The notes below the pieces were generated by a model. That model was given only the letters and a program-made list of their open reading frames with translations, searched no databases and was not told the DNA's origin. From Epiperipatus broadwayi (lineage: Eukaryota > Onychophora > Udeonychophora > Euonychophora > Peripatidae), in assembly GCA_028023455.1 (NCBI GenBank), contig JAQFVV010000031.1, positions 5,250,237-5,314,236 on the forward strand: a stretch of DNA of 64,000 nucleotides. The letters run 5' to 3'. The first letter of the stretch is position 1. The number at the start of each line of letters is the position of its first letter. A program made the translations under genes and the position numbers. Shown piece after piece: positions 22,442 to 35,684 of the stretch.

Positions 22442-22595
22442 ATAAAAATATAATGGGGTGGAAATTATAATAAAAAATATGACTACACGGTATAGGAAAA
22501 ATGAATTTCAATTAAATAAAGCAATGGGACTTATATAATACTTATAAATTTAGATTTTGAAACTAAAACACTCAGAATGATATTTTAGTTTCATG

Positions 22596-22611
22596 GGAGG
22601 GATGGAGATAA
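22596..22611 (+). promoter_or_regulatory. Polypurine tract of the LTR element
   Basis: GGGAGGGATGGAGATAA-type purine run lies immediately before the right LTR start TGTACC, the position from which plus-strand DNA synthesis is primed in LTR elements. Confidence 0.6.
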
Positions 22612-24013
<1,402 letters not shown>

Positions 24014-24184
24014 ATTACAAGCATAAAGCTAAACTAGTCAATATAAAATCAAAACTACCCCAAATCTAAAATTAAACCAGACCAGCATAAAAATAATATT
24101 AAAACACAACCTAAGGTTTCACTGCTACAAGCAGACTTCTCAAGTGTAAAGAACTACAAAAAAAACCACACATTATATATACTA

Positions 24185-25280
24185 TTAAAAACTACCCACA
24201 AATCCATTCACTTCCCATCCACCCTTAATATTAAAAGAACTCTTAAATAAGTTAATTGCTTCAGAATAATAAATTTTCAATAATAAAGACTCTTTAATTC
24301 TTCTTTTGATTTCATTTCTCTCAAAGAAGACAACCTTAGCTTCATCAAAATCAATAGTGTGACCTGTATCTTTTTCATGGACATACAAAGTTAGAACTAA
24401 GATATCTATTTTTAACTCTACTTTTATGAACCTTTATTCTTTCATTTAAACTCAAACTACTCTGACCTATGTAAACCTTCTTACAAAATAAACAAGGAAT
24501 AAAATATACCACACCAGGAATAGTCTTTCTATCAAAAACTTCTTTTGTATTATTTAATAAATTATTCAATGTAACACCCCTTTTCCAAGCAATTTTCTTA
24601 TTTCCAAACAATTTACTATTTCTACACACAATTTTATAAGAAGACAATTTAAATGGCAAAGAAATAAAATCATATTTTTCTTTAACCTTTACATCCTTAC
24701 AAATATTACTATTAAATAAAATACTTTTAACAAATTTATCAGAGTATCCAACACTCAAATAATCTTTATAAAATTGATATTTCTGAAACAAAGCTACCCC
24801 ACTAGAATTATTTAATTTAATATTCCTATGACAATAATTCCTTAAAGCAGCTACTTTATGAGATACAGACTGATAGCTATCAGGTTTAATTATAGATCTT
24901 AATTCTTTACTTTTAACTAAATGACTGCACAATAAACAATTAGTTTCTATATTTCTAATCACCAAAAGATCTAAAAATTTTAACTTACCAAAATCTAACC
25001 CCCCTCCTTCTAACACAAATTTTATAGAAGGATCAAAACAATTAAACTCATTTACAAATTCCTTCAATTTATCATTCTCAACTACAAATAAACAATCATC
25101 AACATATCTGACAAATAATTTTACATATAAACAATTCTTCTTAATAATAATTTCCTCTTCCATAAAACTAATATAAACTGAACATACTAAAGGAGAAATA
25201 ATATAACCTATTATCCACCCTTCCTTAATCTTATAAAAATTACCTCTATAAGTAAAATACATAGAATCTTCCAATAACAA
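24185..25280 (-). pseudogene. PLE1 protein, RT motif C to GIY-YIG endonuclease (frameshifted)
   Basis: The frame 25280-24375 has the catalytic box FVRYVDDCLF, then the GIY-YIG domain: VVYFIPCLFCKKVYIGQSSL with its usual upstream Cys pair, then NERIKVHKSRVKNR. One extra base relative to the plus copy (AACTTTG against GCTTTG near 24390) shifts the frame, so the C-terminal part, including the catalytic Glu helix KRRIKESLLL, is in the frame of 24388-24185. The endonuclease is thought to nick the chromosomal target. This copy cannot make a full-length protein. Confidence 0.85.
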
Positions 25281-26603
25281 AAGCTAATCTTTAATTACCT
25301 TAATTTTTATTTTTTGATAAAGAACTTTTCTTAATCAATACAGACAAAAGAACATCAATACTGCTTAACCTATTAACAGACTGATACATATTTTCAATAT
25401 CTAAACTTCCAAATACCCAATTACTTTCCATTTTAAAATTATTAATCTTATCAAAAGCCTCAAAAGAAGAAGAAACTGTGTACTGACCAAATCAACAAAT
25501 TGTTTTAAAAAATTATTCAAGAATCTAGAAATACCCTCTACAACACTACCTGTAAAATCAAAAATAAATCTTAAAGGAAAACCATCTTTATGAGTTTTAA
25601 TATTCACAAACATCTTAGCTGATGTAAAATCATTAGGATAGCATTTTAAATAATCTACTCTATTAAAAATTTTTAAATTAACCATTTTCTTCATAATATC
25701 TATCAATTTTCTTTTAATCAAATTACCTGGATTTTTATCTAACAACATATATTTACCATTATTTAATTCTCTATCCATTTTCTCTTTGAAATCATCTCCT
25801 TTCATAATAACAAACCTACCAGCTTTGTCTTCACGAGAAATGATTACATCATTAGCAATTAACCTATTTTTAAGATGTTTAATCTCAGCAGGATTAATAA
25901 CAAATTTTTCTTTCCTTTTTAAACTTTTATTCAAAATCGATTGAATACCAACTTTCTGCTCATCACTCAAATTACTAGATTCAATAGACGAAATTGTATC
26001 AAAAACTATATTTTTTGAATGAAATGGAACAAAATTAGGGCCTTTACCAAGAATATCTAATTCTCTATCATTTAACTTCAAATCTGTAAGATTAACAACT
26101 CTATCCTCAGAAACCTTATTCTCATACTCTTTATCACTACAATAAACTTTATTAACTTTCCCAAACAACCACTTTAATTTTCTTTCATATTTTTTACAAT
26201 AGAAATTTGACCTATTCTGTCTAAATTGTCTCATAAAAAAATTCAAAATTGAATAATTAAAATCTTGCCTCCTTTCTAAATAATATCTATTCCTTTTATA
26301 TAGATAAATAAATTTATAAAACCTTACAAAAGTATCTTTTAAAAAACTATTCAATATATATGTTTGTAACTTAAAAACTAAATTTTTATTTTGAATCAAC
26401 TTTTTATTTCTACTAAAATTAATAACACAACACCTAGGAAAAACACTAAATTCCCTACATTTTTTAAGAAAATAAATCTGCCAACGTAAAGACTCTATCT
26501 TATCACTCAATTTAGACAAATTTTTAATCCTTCTAATATCATTAAATGGAAAATTATTAAAAATTAAACTCCACAAACCCATACTAAATACCCAAATTAC
26601 CAA
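25281..26603 (-). pseudogene. PLE1 protein, N-terminal and RT palm part (frameshifted)
   Basis: The open frame 26603-25401 contains LSKLSDKIESLRWQIYFLKK and VFPRCCVINF (N-terminal PLE signatures), LNDRELDILGKGPNFVP, ISREDKAGRFVIMKGDDF and KTHKDGFPLRFIFDFTG, all matching the conserved order in Penelope RTs. At a CTTCTTCTTC slippery run near 25480 the frame shifts. The next frame continues AFDKINNFKMESNWVF then GSLDIENMYQSV, which is motif A with its catalytic Asp, down to about 25310. A further shift and a TAG (where the plus copy has TTG) then lead into 24185-25280. The start codon is uncertain: MGLWS (26579) is the first ATG, but the frame is open upstream. Confidence 0.8.
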
Positions 26604-26707
26604 TACCCTTATAAATTAAAACCCAATAAAACCTACACACACTTCTATATATATAACTTAATAAACACAAATATACTCTTTCAACCCAAACTCAAACAAC
26701 AAACATA

Positions 26708-27968
26708 ATAAAATTAAGGTAATTAAAGATTTGCTTTTGTTATTGGAAGATTCTATGTATTTTACTTATAGAGGTAATTTTTATAAGATTAAGGAAGGGT
26801 GGATAATAGGTTATATTATTTCTCCTTTAGTATGTTCAGTTTATATTAGTTTTATGGAAGAGGAAATTATTATTAAGAAGAATTGTTTATATGTAATATT
26901 ATTTGTCAGATATGTTGATGATTGTTTATTTGTAGTTGAGAATGATAAATTGAAGGAATTTGTAAATGAGTTTAATTGTTTTGATCCTTCTATAAAATTT
27001 GTGTTAGAAGGAGGGGGGTTAGATTTTGGTAAGTTAAAATTTTTAGATCTTTTGGTGATTAGAAATATAGAAACTAATTGTTTATTGTGCAGTCATTTAG
27101 TTAAAAGTAAAGAATTAAGATCTATAATTAAACCTGATAGCTATCAGTCTGTATCTCATAAAGTAGCTGCTTTAAGGAATTATTGTCATAGGAATATTAA
27201 ATTAAATAATTCTAGTGGGGTAGCTTTGTTTCAGAAATATCAATTTTATAAAGATTATTTGAGTGTTGGATACTCTGATAAATTTGTTAAAAGTATTTTA
27301 TTTAATAGTAATATTTGTAAGGATGTAAAGGTTAAAGAAAAATATGATTTTATTTCTTTGCCATTTAAATTGTCTTCTTATAAAATTGTGTGTAGAAATA
27401 GTAAATTGTTTGGAAATAAGAAAATTGCTTGGAAAAGGGGTGTTACATTGAATAATTTATTAAATAATACAAAAGAAGTTTTTGATAGAAAGACTATTCC
27501 TGGTGTGGTATATTTTATTCCTTGTTTATTTTGTAAGAAGGTTTACATAGGTCAGAGTAGTTTGAGTTTAAATGAAAGAATAAAGGTTCATAAAAGTAGA
27601 GTTAAAAATAGATATCTTAGTTCTGCTTTGTATGTCCATGAAAAAGATACAGGTCACACTATTGATTTTGATGAAGCTAAGGTTGTCTTCTTTGAGAGAA
27701 ATGAAATCAAAAGAAGAATTAAAGAGTCTTTATTATTGAAAATTTATTATTCTGAAGCAATTAACTTATTTAAGAGTTCTTTTAATATTAAGGGTGGATG
27801 GGAAGTGAATGGATTTGTGGGTAGTTTTTAATAGTATATATAATGTGTGTTTTTTTTGTAGTTCTTTACACTTGAGAAGTCTGCTTGTAGCAGTGAAACC
27901 TTAGGTTGTGTTTTAATATTATTTTTATGCTGGTCTGGTTTAATTTTAGATTTGGGGTAGTTTTGATT
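26708..27968 (+). mobile_element. Penelope-like element 1, 5'-truncated plus-strand copy, head-to-head
   Basis: It starts in the middle of the RT domain at AAAATTAAGGTAATTAAAG and runs to the 3' end, followed by (TA)n. It faces away from the minus-strand copy, so the pair forms a hairpin with arms of about 1.26 kb and a spacer of about 1.39 kb. Protein divergence between arms is minimal (for example YVILFVRY against YVKLFVRY). Confidence 0.88.
26731..27831 (+). CDS. PLE1 RT C-terminal part with GIY-YIG endonuclease (intact frame, truncated protein)
   Basis: This is the longest clean frame in the window, ending at a TAA before the shared 3' region. The first ATG is at 26755 (MYFTYRGNFYKIKEG), with the frame open upstream to the truncation point. 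It has the RT catalytic FVRYVDDCLF near residue 60, GLDFGKLKFLDLLVIRN, then the GIY-YIG endonuclease (GVVYFIPCLFCKKVYIGQSS, NERIKVHK, HEKDTGHTIDF, RRIKESLLLK with the catalytic Glu). RT motif A and everything upstream is missing, so reverse transcription is impossible, but the endonuclease domain is complete. Expression would need an outside promoter. None is visible. Confidence 0.85.
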   Translation: MLLLLEDSMYFTYRGNFYKIKEGWIIGYIISPLVCSVYISFMEEEIIIKKNCLYVILFVRYVDDCLFVVENDKLKEFVNEFNCFDPSIKFVLEGGGLDFGKLKFLDLLVIRNIETNCLLCSHLVKSKELRSIIKPDSYQSVSHKVAALRNYCHRNIKLNNSSGVALFQKYQFYKDYLSVGYSDKFVKSILFNSNICKDVKVKEKYDFISLPFKLSSYKIVCRNSKLFGNKKIAWKRGVTLNNLLNNTKEVFDRKTIPGVVYFIPCLFCKKVYIGQSSLSLNERIKVHKSRVKNRYLSSALYVHEKDTGHTIDFDEAKVVFFERNEIKRRIKESLLLKIYYSEAINLFKSSFNIKGGWEVNGFVGSF

Positions 27969-28002
27969 ATATATATATATATATATATAATATAATATCA
28001 AA

Positions 28003-28060
<58 letters not shown>
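27969..28060. repeat. (TA)n tract after the Penelope-like pair
   Basis: Alternating AT (27969-27990 and 28012-28060) interrupted by AATATAATATCAAATC separates the plus-strand PLE end from the RTE endonuclease half. Confidence 0.95.
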
Positions 28061-28064
<4 letters not shown>

Positions 28065-28960
28065 TTAGAATGTTGCTGAAGATCAGGAGTATCAACTGAA
28101 AATATTGTTTTTCTTAATATTTTTTGTCTTTCTAGTTTTGCATTTACACATATCTTTTAACACATATTTTCTAACTGATAATCACATCCTCTGTTGATAT
28201 ATTAACAGCAGTACAATCTTGAAATATGTATATTCTGTTAGTCAAAATATATTCCAATTCTGATGTACCTTCATTTGAATGCTTCCAAGACCAACATTTT
28301 TTTTCCAAAAAAGAATTCTTAAATGTTTTTCTACAAACTCCATAAGTGAATATCCTCTGTCATTTCTTTTACCATAACTAAATTTGCCTACAACACTTTC
28401 ATCTTCCTTGTGTTTACCAATTCTAGCACTAAAGTCTCCTATAACAATTTTAAAATGTTATTTAGTCTGATTAAAAGTCTTCTTACATCCATATAAAAAT
28501 CTACTCTTTTATTATTCTATTAAGTTGAATAACTAATCTTGCCTCTCTATCTGATACATCACCAATCTCCACAATATTGTTTTTCCACTTTTTATTTATA
28601 ATGAATCTCACTATTTGTACTTTCATTATTTGGCTTTTGTAGTAAAGTAAATGTCCATTTTTCAAATTAATTGCCTCATCACTTTTCTTCTAACTTCACC
28701 AAGTCCAATAATGTCCCATTTAATATAAAACAGATCTTCTTCTAATCATTGCAATCTTCCTTCATTTGAAAACAACTTGCAGTTGTAAGTACCCAAATAA
28801 AGAATCATCATCAAATAGCAGCCTGTGTCAACAATCAGGAAATTCTCAGCACTTTTCACCTTTGGTCGCTGACCAATGTCTTGGCTGGTAACTTTACCGC
28901 CTTCTAGGAATAAGTCCCATGCCTTATTTTTGTCTGTCATGATTGTATATATCTACTTTT
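28061..28960 (-). pseudogene. RTE-type LINE, endonuclease half (5' part of a split element)
   Basis: From the right, the minus-strand frame 28940-28746 contains ILYLGTYNCKLFSNEGRLQ, the first endonuclease strand of RTE elements. Near 28300-28450 VIGDFSARIGKHKEDESVVG then SYGKRNDRGYSLMEFVEKH matches the central catalytic block (GDFNA, RN.RG). The alternate frame NTFFKKKCWSW then ELEYILTNRIYIFQD matches the following NT-F and IDYIL segment. The sequence ends VDTPDLQQHSNEYI exactly at the TA tract. The continuation expected in RTE proteins (L-NRF-L) is found at 17221 and below. Several frameshifts make it non-functional. Confidence 0.75.
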
Positions 28961-31248
28961 TCATGCAAGCATACATTCATTCTGCCTTATCAGACAAGTG
29001 ATATTTTAAATCCAAGGATAGTCTAGCAATGGTTAGATTTTTTCTGTAATTAAACGAATGATTGAACTTATTGTGAGCCTGATTTTTAAATCTGCATAAA
29101 GCTTGCACATCTTTAGTTCATGTACCACAGGGAAGAAAATATTTTCAACTTTAAGTACTTCTAGCATAGAATTTTATTTGTTTAGATATATGCACTAATT
29201 AATAATATAGCGACTTTTATATATCTATATAGACGTGGAAGCAATAAATTTTCACACATTTACTTGAAAATGCAATAAAAATGCAATGTCGGACAATAAA
29301 TCTTTTACAAATATAGTTGATCTAGTTATGATTAGTTTTTCCCTGTAAATAAATCAACAATTATTGTCCATGTCTAAATTACAGTGTATCTTGTTTAAGT
29401 CTAATTTTTGTATCTGCGCATTACTTGCATAAATTCAGATTATATACTAAAAATAAATGAAGTAATAATACACAATTTTCTGGTTCAATAATATGGAAGA
29501 GGTAAATTTTAAATTCTGATTAACAAAATATATTTGTGGTTTCACATTTTACTTTTTGAAAATAATCTTTTTTATGTCTATATTGTGTTGAATAGTCAAA
29601 TAATATCTAGACATTCAAAATTCAATGAGGATAATTATGATTTATTATAGAGATGATATCTTATTTTCATTTAAACGTAGCCATGTTTTCTGCACATAGT
29701 ACAATGATTACTTTAGTATCACTTTCTTGAATACATTGTTTAATTGTAAAGAACAATATAATTTTTTGATAAAAAAAAAACGTAATAACGGAATCACTTT
29801 CTGTAAATGAACTTTTAATAAAATAAAGATGATGTACTATCACAAAATAAAATAAAGATGATGTATTGATTATATTTCGACATAGAATGGTTGCCTGTAA
29901 ATATGAGCACGGTTATTTTCTCTTTTAAATAAGTTGTTTAATTATATAAAATTATCTAATTCTTTAGATAAAATACATAGTAGCTTGCAATTTTGAACAT
30001 TAAATATCAAACCATTAAAGGATTATTAAATTTTCATACCATATGCACATATTCCTAGTAAAATATAGGTGTTCATATATTACAATTCAAATTATAGAGT
30101 ACTATCATGGCAAAACGATTTTGCCTACAGTGAAAAATCAGTTTGTTGGTGATTTTAACTTTTAATGTATTCCAAATTTAGTGAACAATATTTTATTTAC
30201 TCATAAATTTATATATGGAACATATAGATGTTCAAAAACAAGTGAACATCTTTTATCTATTTCAAATATTATTTTTTGAACTTTTATTTAAGCAGGTTAC
30301 AAAGAGTGCAGGAGTTTATAATTGTGAAATATTAGCAATGATATTTTTGTCAGTCATATTTTTATTAATTATTATTTTGTTGTAATTTATTGAGCTTTAT
30401 TAACATGGGGTTATCACTGATTGTTATATGCAACGGGCAGATGAGCCTTTAATACGTTTGGGGCAACTTTTATGAGTGTAAATACTCTTTTATCGGTTGA
30501 AATAATAGAAAAAAAATACTCTCTACATTTTTCTAAATAACATATATTTAAAATCTATTTATAAAAAAAACTAGTGCTTAAAAAATTTAATATTTTCACT
30601 GGAGTTAAATAATGCAGTTTATTTTTGGTGATATTTCTATAATTTTTAATTTTTGTTCATTGTATTTTGAAAATTAATCTTTATACACATTCATGTATAT
30701 TGATTATAACGAATTTTCAAAACGCATATTATGAATTATGCATCTATGAGTGTGGTGTTTTTATATAACCTAGAAATTTATTTAAAATGAGTATCAGTAA
30801 TTCTTCAAGTTATTTTTTTTTAACTTTTGTCAGTCGAAATAAAATATATTCAATATTATTGTAATTCTGTATATGAATTTATACACGTTTTATATATTTC
30901 GAATGATGATATCAGCGACAACGATTTGGAAGTAATAATGTGTGATGCCTTGTCGCATCAACAATTAACTACTATGCAATAAAGAATTGATTCTTATTTA
31001 TCAGAAATCTAGGTACATATATAATGTTAAACAAACGTTAAACAATGGCAAATAATAGATACCCCCTTCTCAATTAACATTACCCACTTTGCGAATGTTG
31101 TAATACCTTCAGATATAATGAAACATGATTGATTTTGTTGGCTCTGGACTCCTACATGGATGTTGTGACATTTTAAATGCTATTTATATATTGCATTTAA
31201 AGAATTGTTTTCCTTTTAATTATTTTGCTTACTATTAATTGATGTAAA
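28961..31248. other. AT-rich stretch, nothing recognised
   Basis: No open frame of note on either strand, no inverted or tandem repeat beyond short runs (a 22-bp duplication, AAATAAAGATGATGTA, near 29820-29865). Confidence 0.5.
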
Positions 31249-31330
31249 CTTGTAGAATTATTTTTATATTTTTCTTATATATATATATAATGTAGAATTA
31301 TTTTTATATTTTTCTTATATATATATATAA
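31249..31330. repeat. Two tandem copies of a 40-bp unit
   Basis: TGTAGAATTATTTTTATATT, continuing TTTCTTATATATATATATAA, occurs twice head-to-tail just before the Penelope-like pair 2. Confidence 0.9.
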
Positions 31331-32115
31331 TGTCCGTTAATTAAAAACAAATTTGTAATTATAATTGAAATAATAAATTTAACGGTTTACAAACTATTAC
31401 AAACAATCCTTAAATCCACAAAAGTACTTTTGGTTAATTTCTTAACGTCATCAATTAAAATCCCATGAACCTCGTATTTTAATGTTAGCAGCTTGTTGAT
31501 TTATTAAATGCATTTTATTCCTGTTTATAAAAATTGCCTCTTTAATTTTTCTTTTACTATGGTTTCTCTCTTCATGAAGAATTTTCACATTTTCAAAATC
31601 AAATTTAAATTTATATTTACATGATTTTTCATGATCAAAAAAAACTGAAGGAGATATTAAATCACCATTATTTTTACTTTTTACATGCTTATATAACAAT
31701 TCATGCTCCCTCAATCTCTTCTCAATACTGCACCTAGATTTACCTATATATGATAGCATACAGTCACAAAAAATTTGATATATGACATTATTTTTCTGCT
31801 TGATAGGTATGGCATCCTTAGAATTATTGACTAATTTATTAATATTGTTTGGAATGTAGAATGAAACATTAAACACATTCTTATATAAATCCTTAAAAAA
31901 ATTTAATTGTGAATTTGAAATAAATGGAATAGATATCCATTTTTTACTATTAATCTTCATTTCCTTTAAATTATTATAACTTTTTTAAATTGACATAAAG
32001 TATTGTTTATTTGTTCCATTTTATAACCAACATCAAACAATTCCTTGGCAAATATTTCAATATTTTTCAGTTTATCACTTTGGTAATGACATAATTTTTC
32101 ATTCCAAAACAAAAA
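31331..32115 (-). mobile_element. Penelope-like element 2, minus-strand 5'-truncated copy
   Basis: It keeps the RT C-terminal end and the GIY-YIG domain of a PLE family clearly different from PLE1. The 3' terminal sequence (TAATAAATTTAACGGTTTAC on the plus strand near 31371) mirrors that of the plus copy ending near 32537. It meets the plus copy head-to-head at about 32115. Confidence 0.8.
31451..32115 (-). pseudogene. PLE2 protein C-terminal part, GIY-YIG endonuclease (frameshifted)
   Basis: Frame 32172-31966 gives FAKELFDVGYKMEQINNTL, the region between RT and endonuclease in PLEs. A frameshift at about 31963 leads into 31960-31451. There IPIKQKNNVIYQIFC then LSYIGKSRCSIEKRLREH is the GIY-YIG core (here VIY...YIG) with two Cys before YIG, HEKSCKYKFKFDFENVKI is the conserved His segment, and RKIKEAIFIN carries the catalytic Glu. 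The C-terminus ends GSWDFN. It lacks the RT palm. Confidence 0.82.
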
Positions 32116-32537
32116 AGATCTAGGCGCATTATTGAAAAGAGATTGAGGGAGCACAAATTGTTTTATAAGCATGTAAAAAGTAAAAATAATGGTGATTTAA
32201 TATCTTCTTCAGTTTTCTTTGATCATGAAAAATCATGTAAATATAAATTTAAATTTGATTTTGAAAATGTGAAAATTCTTCATGAAGAGAGAAACCATAG
32301 TAAAAGAAAAATTAAAGAAGCAATTTTTATAAACAAGAATAAAATGCATTTAATAAATCGACAAGCTGCTAACATTAAAATAAGAGGTTCTTGGGATTTG
32401 AATTGATGACGTTTGCTTCCGCTTTTTTATTTTAATTTAATGGTAGATGAGGCAGGTTTAAGAAATTAACCAAAAGTACTTTTGCGGATTTAAGGATTGT
32501 TTGTAATAGTTTGTAAACCATTAAATTTATTATTTCA
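32116..32537 (+). mobile_element. Penelope-like element 2, plus-strand copy, severely 5'-truncated
   Basis: Homology to the minus copy starts at AGATCTAGGCGCATTATTGA within the GIY-YIG domain and continues through the 3' end, followed by (AT)n. Compared with the minus copy there are several base and small indel differences, so this pair is older than PLE1. Confidence 0.82.
32143..32406 (+). pseudogene. PLE2 GIY-YIG domain fragment
   Basis: The frame runs from before 32143 (RRIIEKRLREHKLFYKHVKS) through FFDHEKSCKYKFKFDFENVK and RKIKEAIFINKNKMHL to GSWDLN and a TGA. The N-terminal VIY...YIG strands are cut off at the junction, so the nuclease is incomplete. 29 bases later the two copies show an indel in the 3' region. 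Confidence 0.8.
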
Positions 32538-32564
32538 ATTATATATATATATATATATATATAT

Positions 32565-32718
32565 AATGCTCATAACTTACACTTTCTTTACAGCTTACAA
32601 AACTGTTATCTGTTGATTCTTCTAAGCAGCTCGTAGTATTCTATAAATTGAATTAAATACATAATTTTACAAGTATATATATATTCTATAAATGGAATTA
32701 AATATATAATCTTACAAT

Positions 32719-32756
<38 letters not shown>

Positions 32757-33240
32757 CAATCAATAACATTAAATAAAGTCAAACAAGATATTTTAATAAA
32801 TATATAAATTCAACATTCCTTCTTTTTCTTTTTAAAAAAAAAAAGTGAAAAGTTGTGTGTGTGTATATATATACCCTATATTCAAGTACACATTATATAG
32901 CAATACCACATTCATGACTAGCTCAGGACTAAATTGGTTGTTCATATTTGATATTAATTATGACAGTGATCTGTCAATAAACTGTCTAAACATATATAAA
33001 TGTTAGTTATGGAAACTATTGGGAAAAAAGCAATTGTTTCATGCATTCATCCACTTACTTATATAAATTCACTTAAAACCTTTGAAACGATAGGCAACAA
33101 ATTGTGAATTCAAATATCTCAACCAGATAAAAAAAGGTATGGTAACACATGCATCAAAAATAAAGTGTAAATTCTTAATAAAATATAGATGGTCAAAGAT
33201 ACCAGACATTAATTTAAAAAATTAGAAAACAATACTATAT
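32565..33240. repeat. Dispersed repeat R, copy 1 (uninterrupted)
   Basis: ACTTTCTTTACAGCTTACAA with AAACTG then TTGATTCTTCTAAGCA at the left, TTTGATATTAATTATGACAG in the middle and a GGTATGGTAA...ATACCAG block at the right match in order with 36158-36430 and 37540-37660. A (TA)(TG)n run at 32719-32755 is internal. No coding is seen. Confidence 0.65.
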
Positions 33241-35680
33241 AAACAAAAATGTTAATAATATATAATATAACTATTATATATATATATTGTATCTGTAAAG
33301 AAACTAATGCATGGTTAGTCTAAGAAATTTTTTTTTCTTATCAACGTTTTAAGTTAAATAAAAGTTGATACTTTTTTAAAGAATAAAAAAAACATATAAA
33401 CAAAAGTATATTTAGACTTTTACAAAATTATAAAGTGTAAGTATAGAGAGAAAAGGGGGTTGATTGTCTTGGTGCACTGAAATCTTGAAAACAGTTGATT
33501 TTATAAAAGTTTTATAAAAAATAAATAAATGATATATAAAAGTGAAAGTTAATATTACTAGTAAAATTTTAACTTGCTAATTATAGTCATTTCTGATTAT
33601 TTAATTATATGGAGATAGCTCTTAAAATTTCAAAAAAATTATGGAATAAATTTAATGTTAATGAAAGTACCAATAAGTACATCGCTATTAAGTATTATCT
33701 AGATGTGCATGCATACATGTGTATGTGTATGATGTATAATTTATAATTTTAATTATGAAGGAAATCTTAGGGATTTGTACATCATACAACATACCATTAG
33801 ATAGTGTATTGAGGGAGGGATTATTTTATCTTGGTTTTAAATAAATCAATTATTATTTTCATTCAAATCTTTATCAAAATTTAGTCTATTTGTTTTATTT
33901 GAGAAAATATTTCAATAAAATTTTCACAATTGTTTTTTTTTTTACAGTTTTTGTTCAAAGCAGGAAAATCTCTCAAGCACACATGGTAAGGGAAAGTTTG
34001 TGAATAATTATTGTCCAGACTAAGGTTGATAGACCAATTAAATTTTAATATTAAGAGTCAAAAAATAAAGAGTTATGTCATAAGAGTGATTGGCAGGCAC
34101 GTTGAATAAAAGGTTTGGTCTTCTCTAAAAATCTTGTGTCATGTAAGCATGTACCAATGCTGCTTCTCAATCATCTGATAAAATTAATATATTTTTTAAG
34201 ATGTGTATATATTGTTTCTTATAAATGGAGCACTAGAAGATTAATAGGACACTTATCTCCTTTGTAAAATCAATTGGTGCTAAAATTTTCCCAATCTAAC
34301 AAGAAAATTAATACATCATACTTAATTTAATGTGTCCAGCTTGGAAACTTCAATCTACACATCAGATAATGTTTCAGGTACAAACTTTTATTGATACCTA
34401 TCTTATCTTAAATAACTTACTTATTAAATTCAGGTGGATAATTGTACAGCAAACTTTTCTTAATATTAATTTTATAAAAAATAATTTGTTTTTAATATTT
34501 GAATGGATGATTTTATTACAAACTTTTGTAATATTTTATTCTGCTTCAAATATGTACTTTTAAATACTTGGATGAACATGTTATAAAATGTAATAAAAGG
34601 CTGAAAGAATAATAATAGATAATTTCATATTTATATTATATTCTAACCAAGACATAATAATGTCAAAAGAATAATTTATACTTGTAATTATTATTATAAA
34701 CATAAACCTTTAGCGTTCTCATGAGAGAATAGCTTTAAAAGAAAGTTAAAAAATGTTGTCAAAATAAACTAATAAATCTGAGAACAAAGAAATATTAAAT
34801 AAATAATTTTCAAAATATATTATATTGAGCATGTAATCCTGTTAAATATTTTCAAAATGAAATAATTTTGTATAAATCTTTGCTATATGTTTCAAAATAT
34901 TATGATGAGCATCTATTCTATTTTAAAGTGAATCTTAAAATAATAGGAAATCAACTCAGTGGATAACGTAGATCTTAGAGCAAGAAAAATTAAATTAAGT
35001 ATACCCCAAATCCTTAGGCAATAAGTGGTATAATAAATATGTGAATTACTATACTATTTGTTTAATAAAAGTGAAAGAATCCTGATCACAAAAGAAGCTA
35101 CTATCTTGTACCAATAAACATTGACATGAATATCAATATCATATATTTCAAATGTTCAAGTAAATTATATAAGGAATATTTATAAAGGTATATGTGATAT
35201 TGCATTTTACACACCTCCTACATTAAACAAATTAATAAATAACTGTAAAGTTTAAACCTCATTTATAAATAAAAAGTCTGTCATTTATAAATGGATATGT
35301 AGGTGTAGCAGTGGATATATAAGTGAATTAACATGTACATTGAAAAAAAGAACTAAAGAGCCGTTGCTGTTATTAAAGCTTGTTTAGAAGTGAAAACATA
35401 ATTGTAAAGTAGATAATAATATTTCAGTATCTATTTTTATGACTATAATAAGTCATGTATTTATGGGTTTAACTTCAATTTTAATAATAGAAAAATATTA
35501 CAAATTGGAAAAAATAACATGAAAAGAAAAAGAAAGGAAGCTATGCTAATATACAATTACAAACATGAATTAATTAATAGGCAGGCCACAAACATCATGA
35601 CCATGGAATTGTGAGAAGGTTAGCCTTTCAAAGGGTTAGTTGACAAAGATTACTAGGATAATCGAAAGCACTCCTGAGTG
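33241..35680. other. AT-rich stretch without a supported gene
   Basis: Only short open frames (for example 34330-34563 plus) with no domain. AT-rich, no strong internal repeat seen. Confidence 0.5.
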
Positions 35681-35684
35681 GAAA

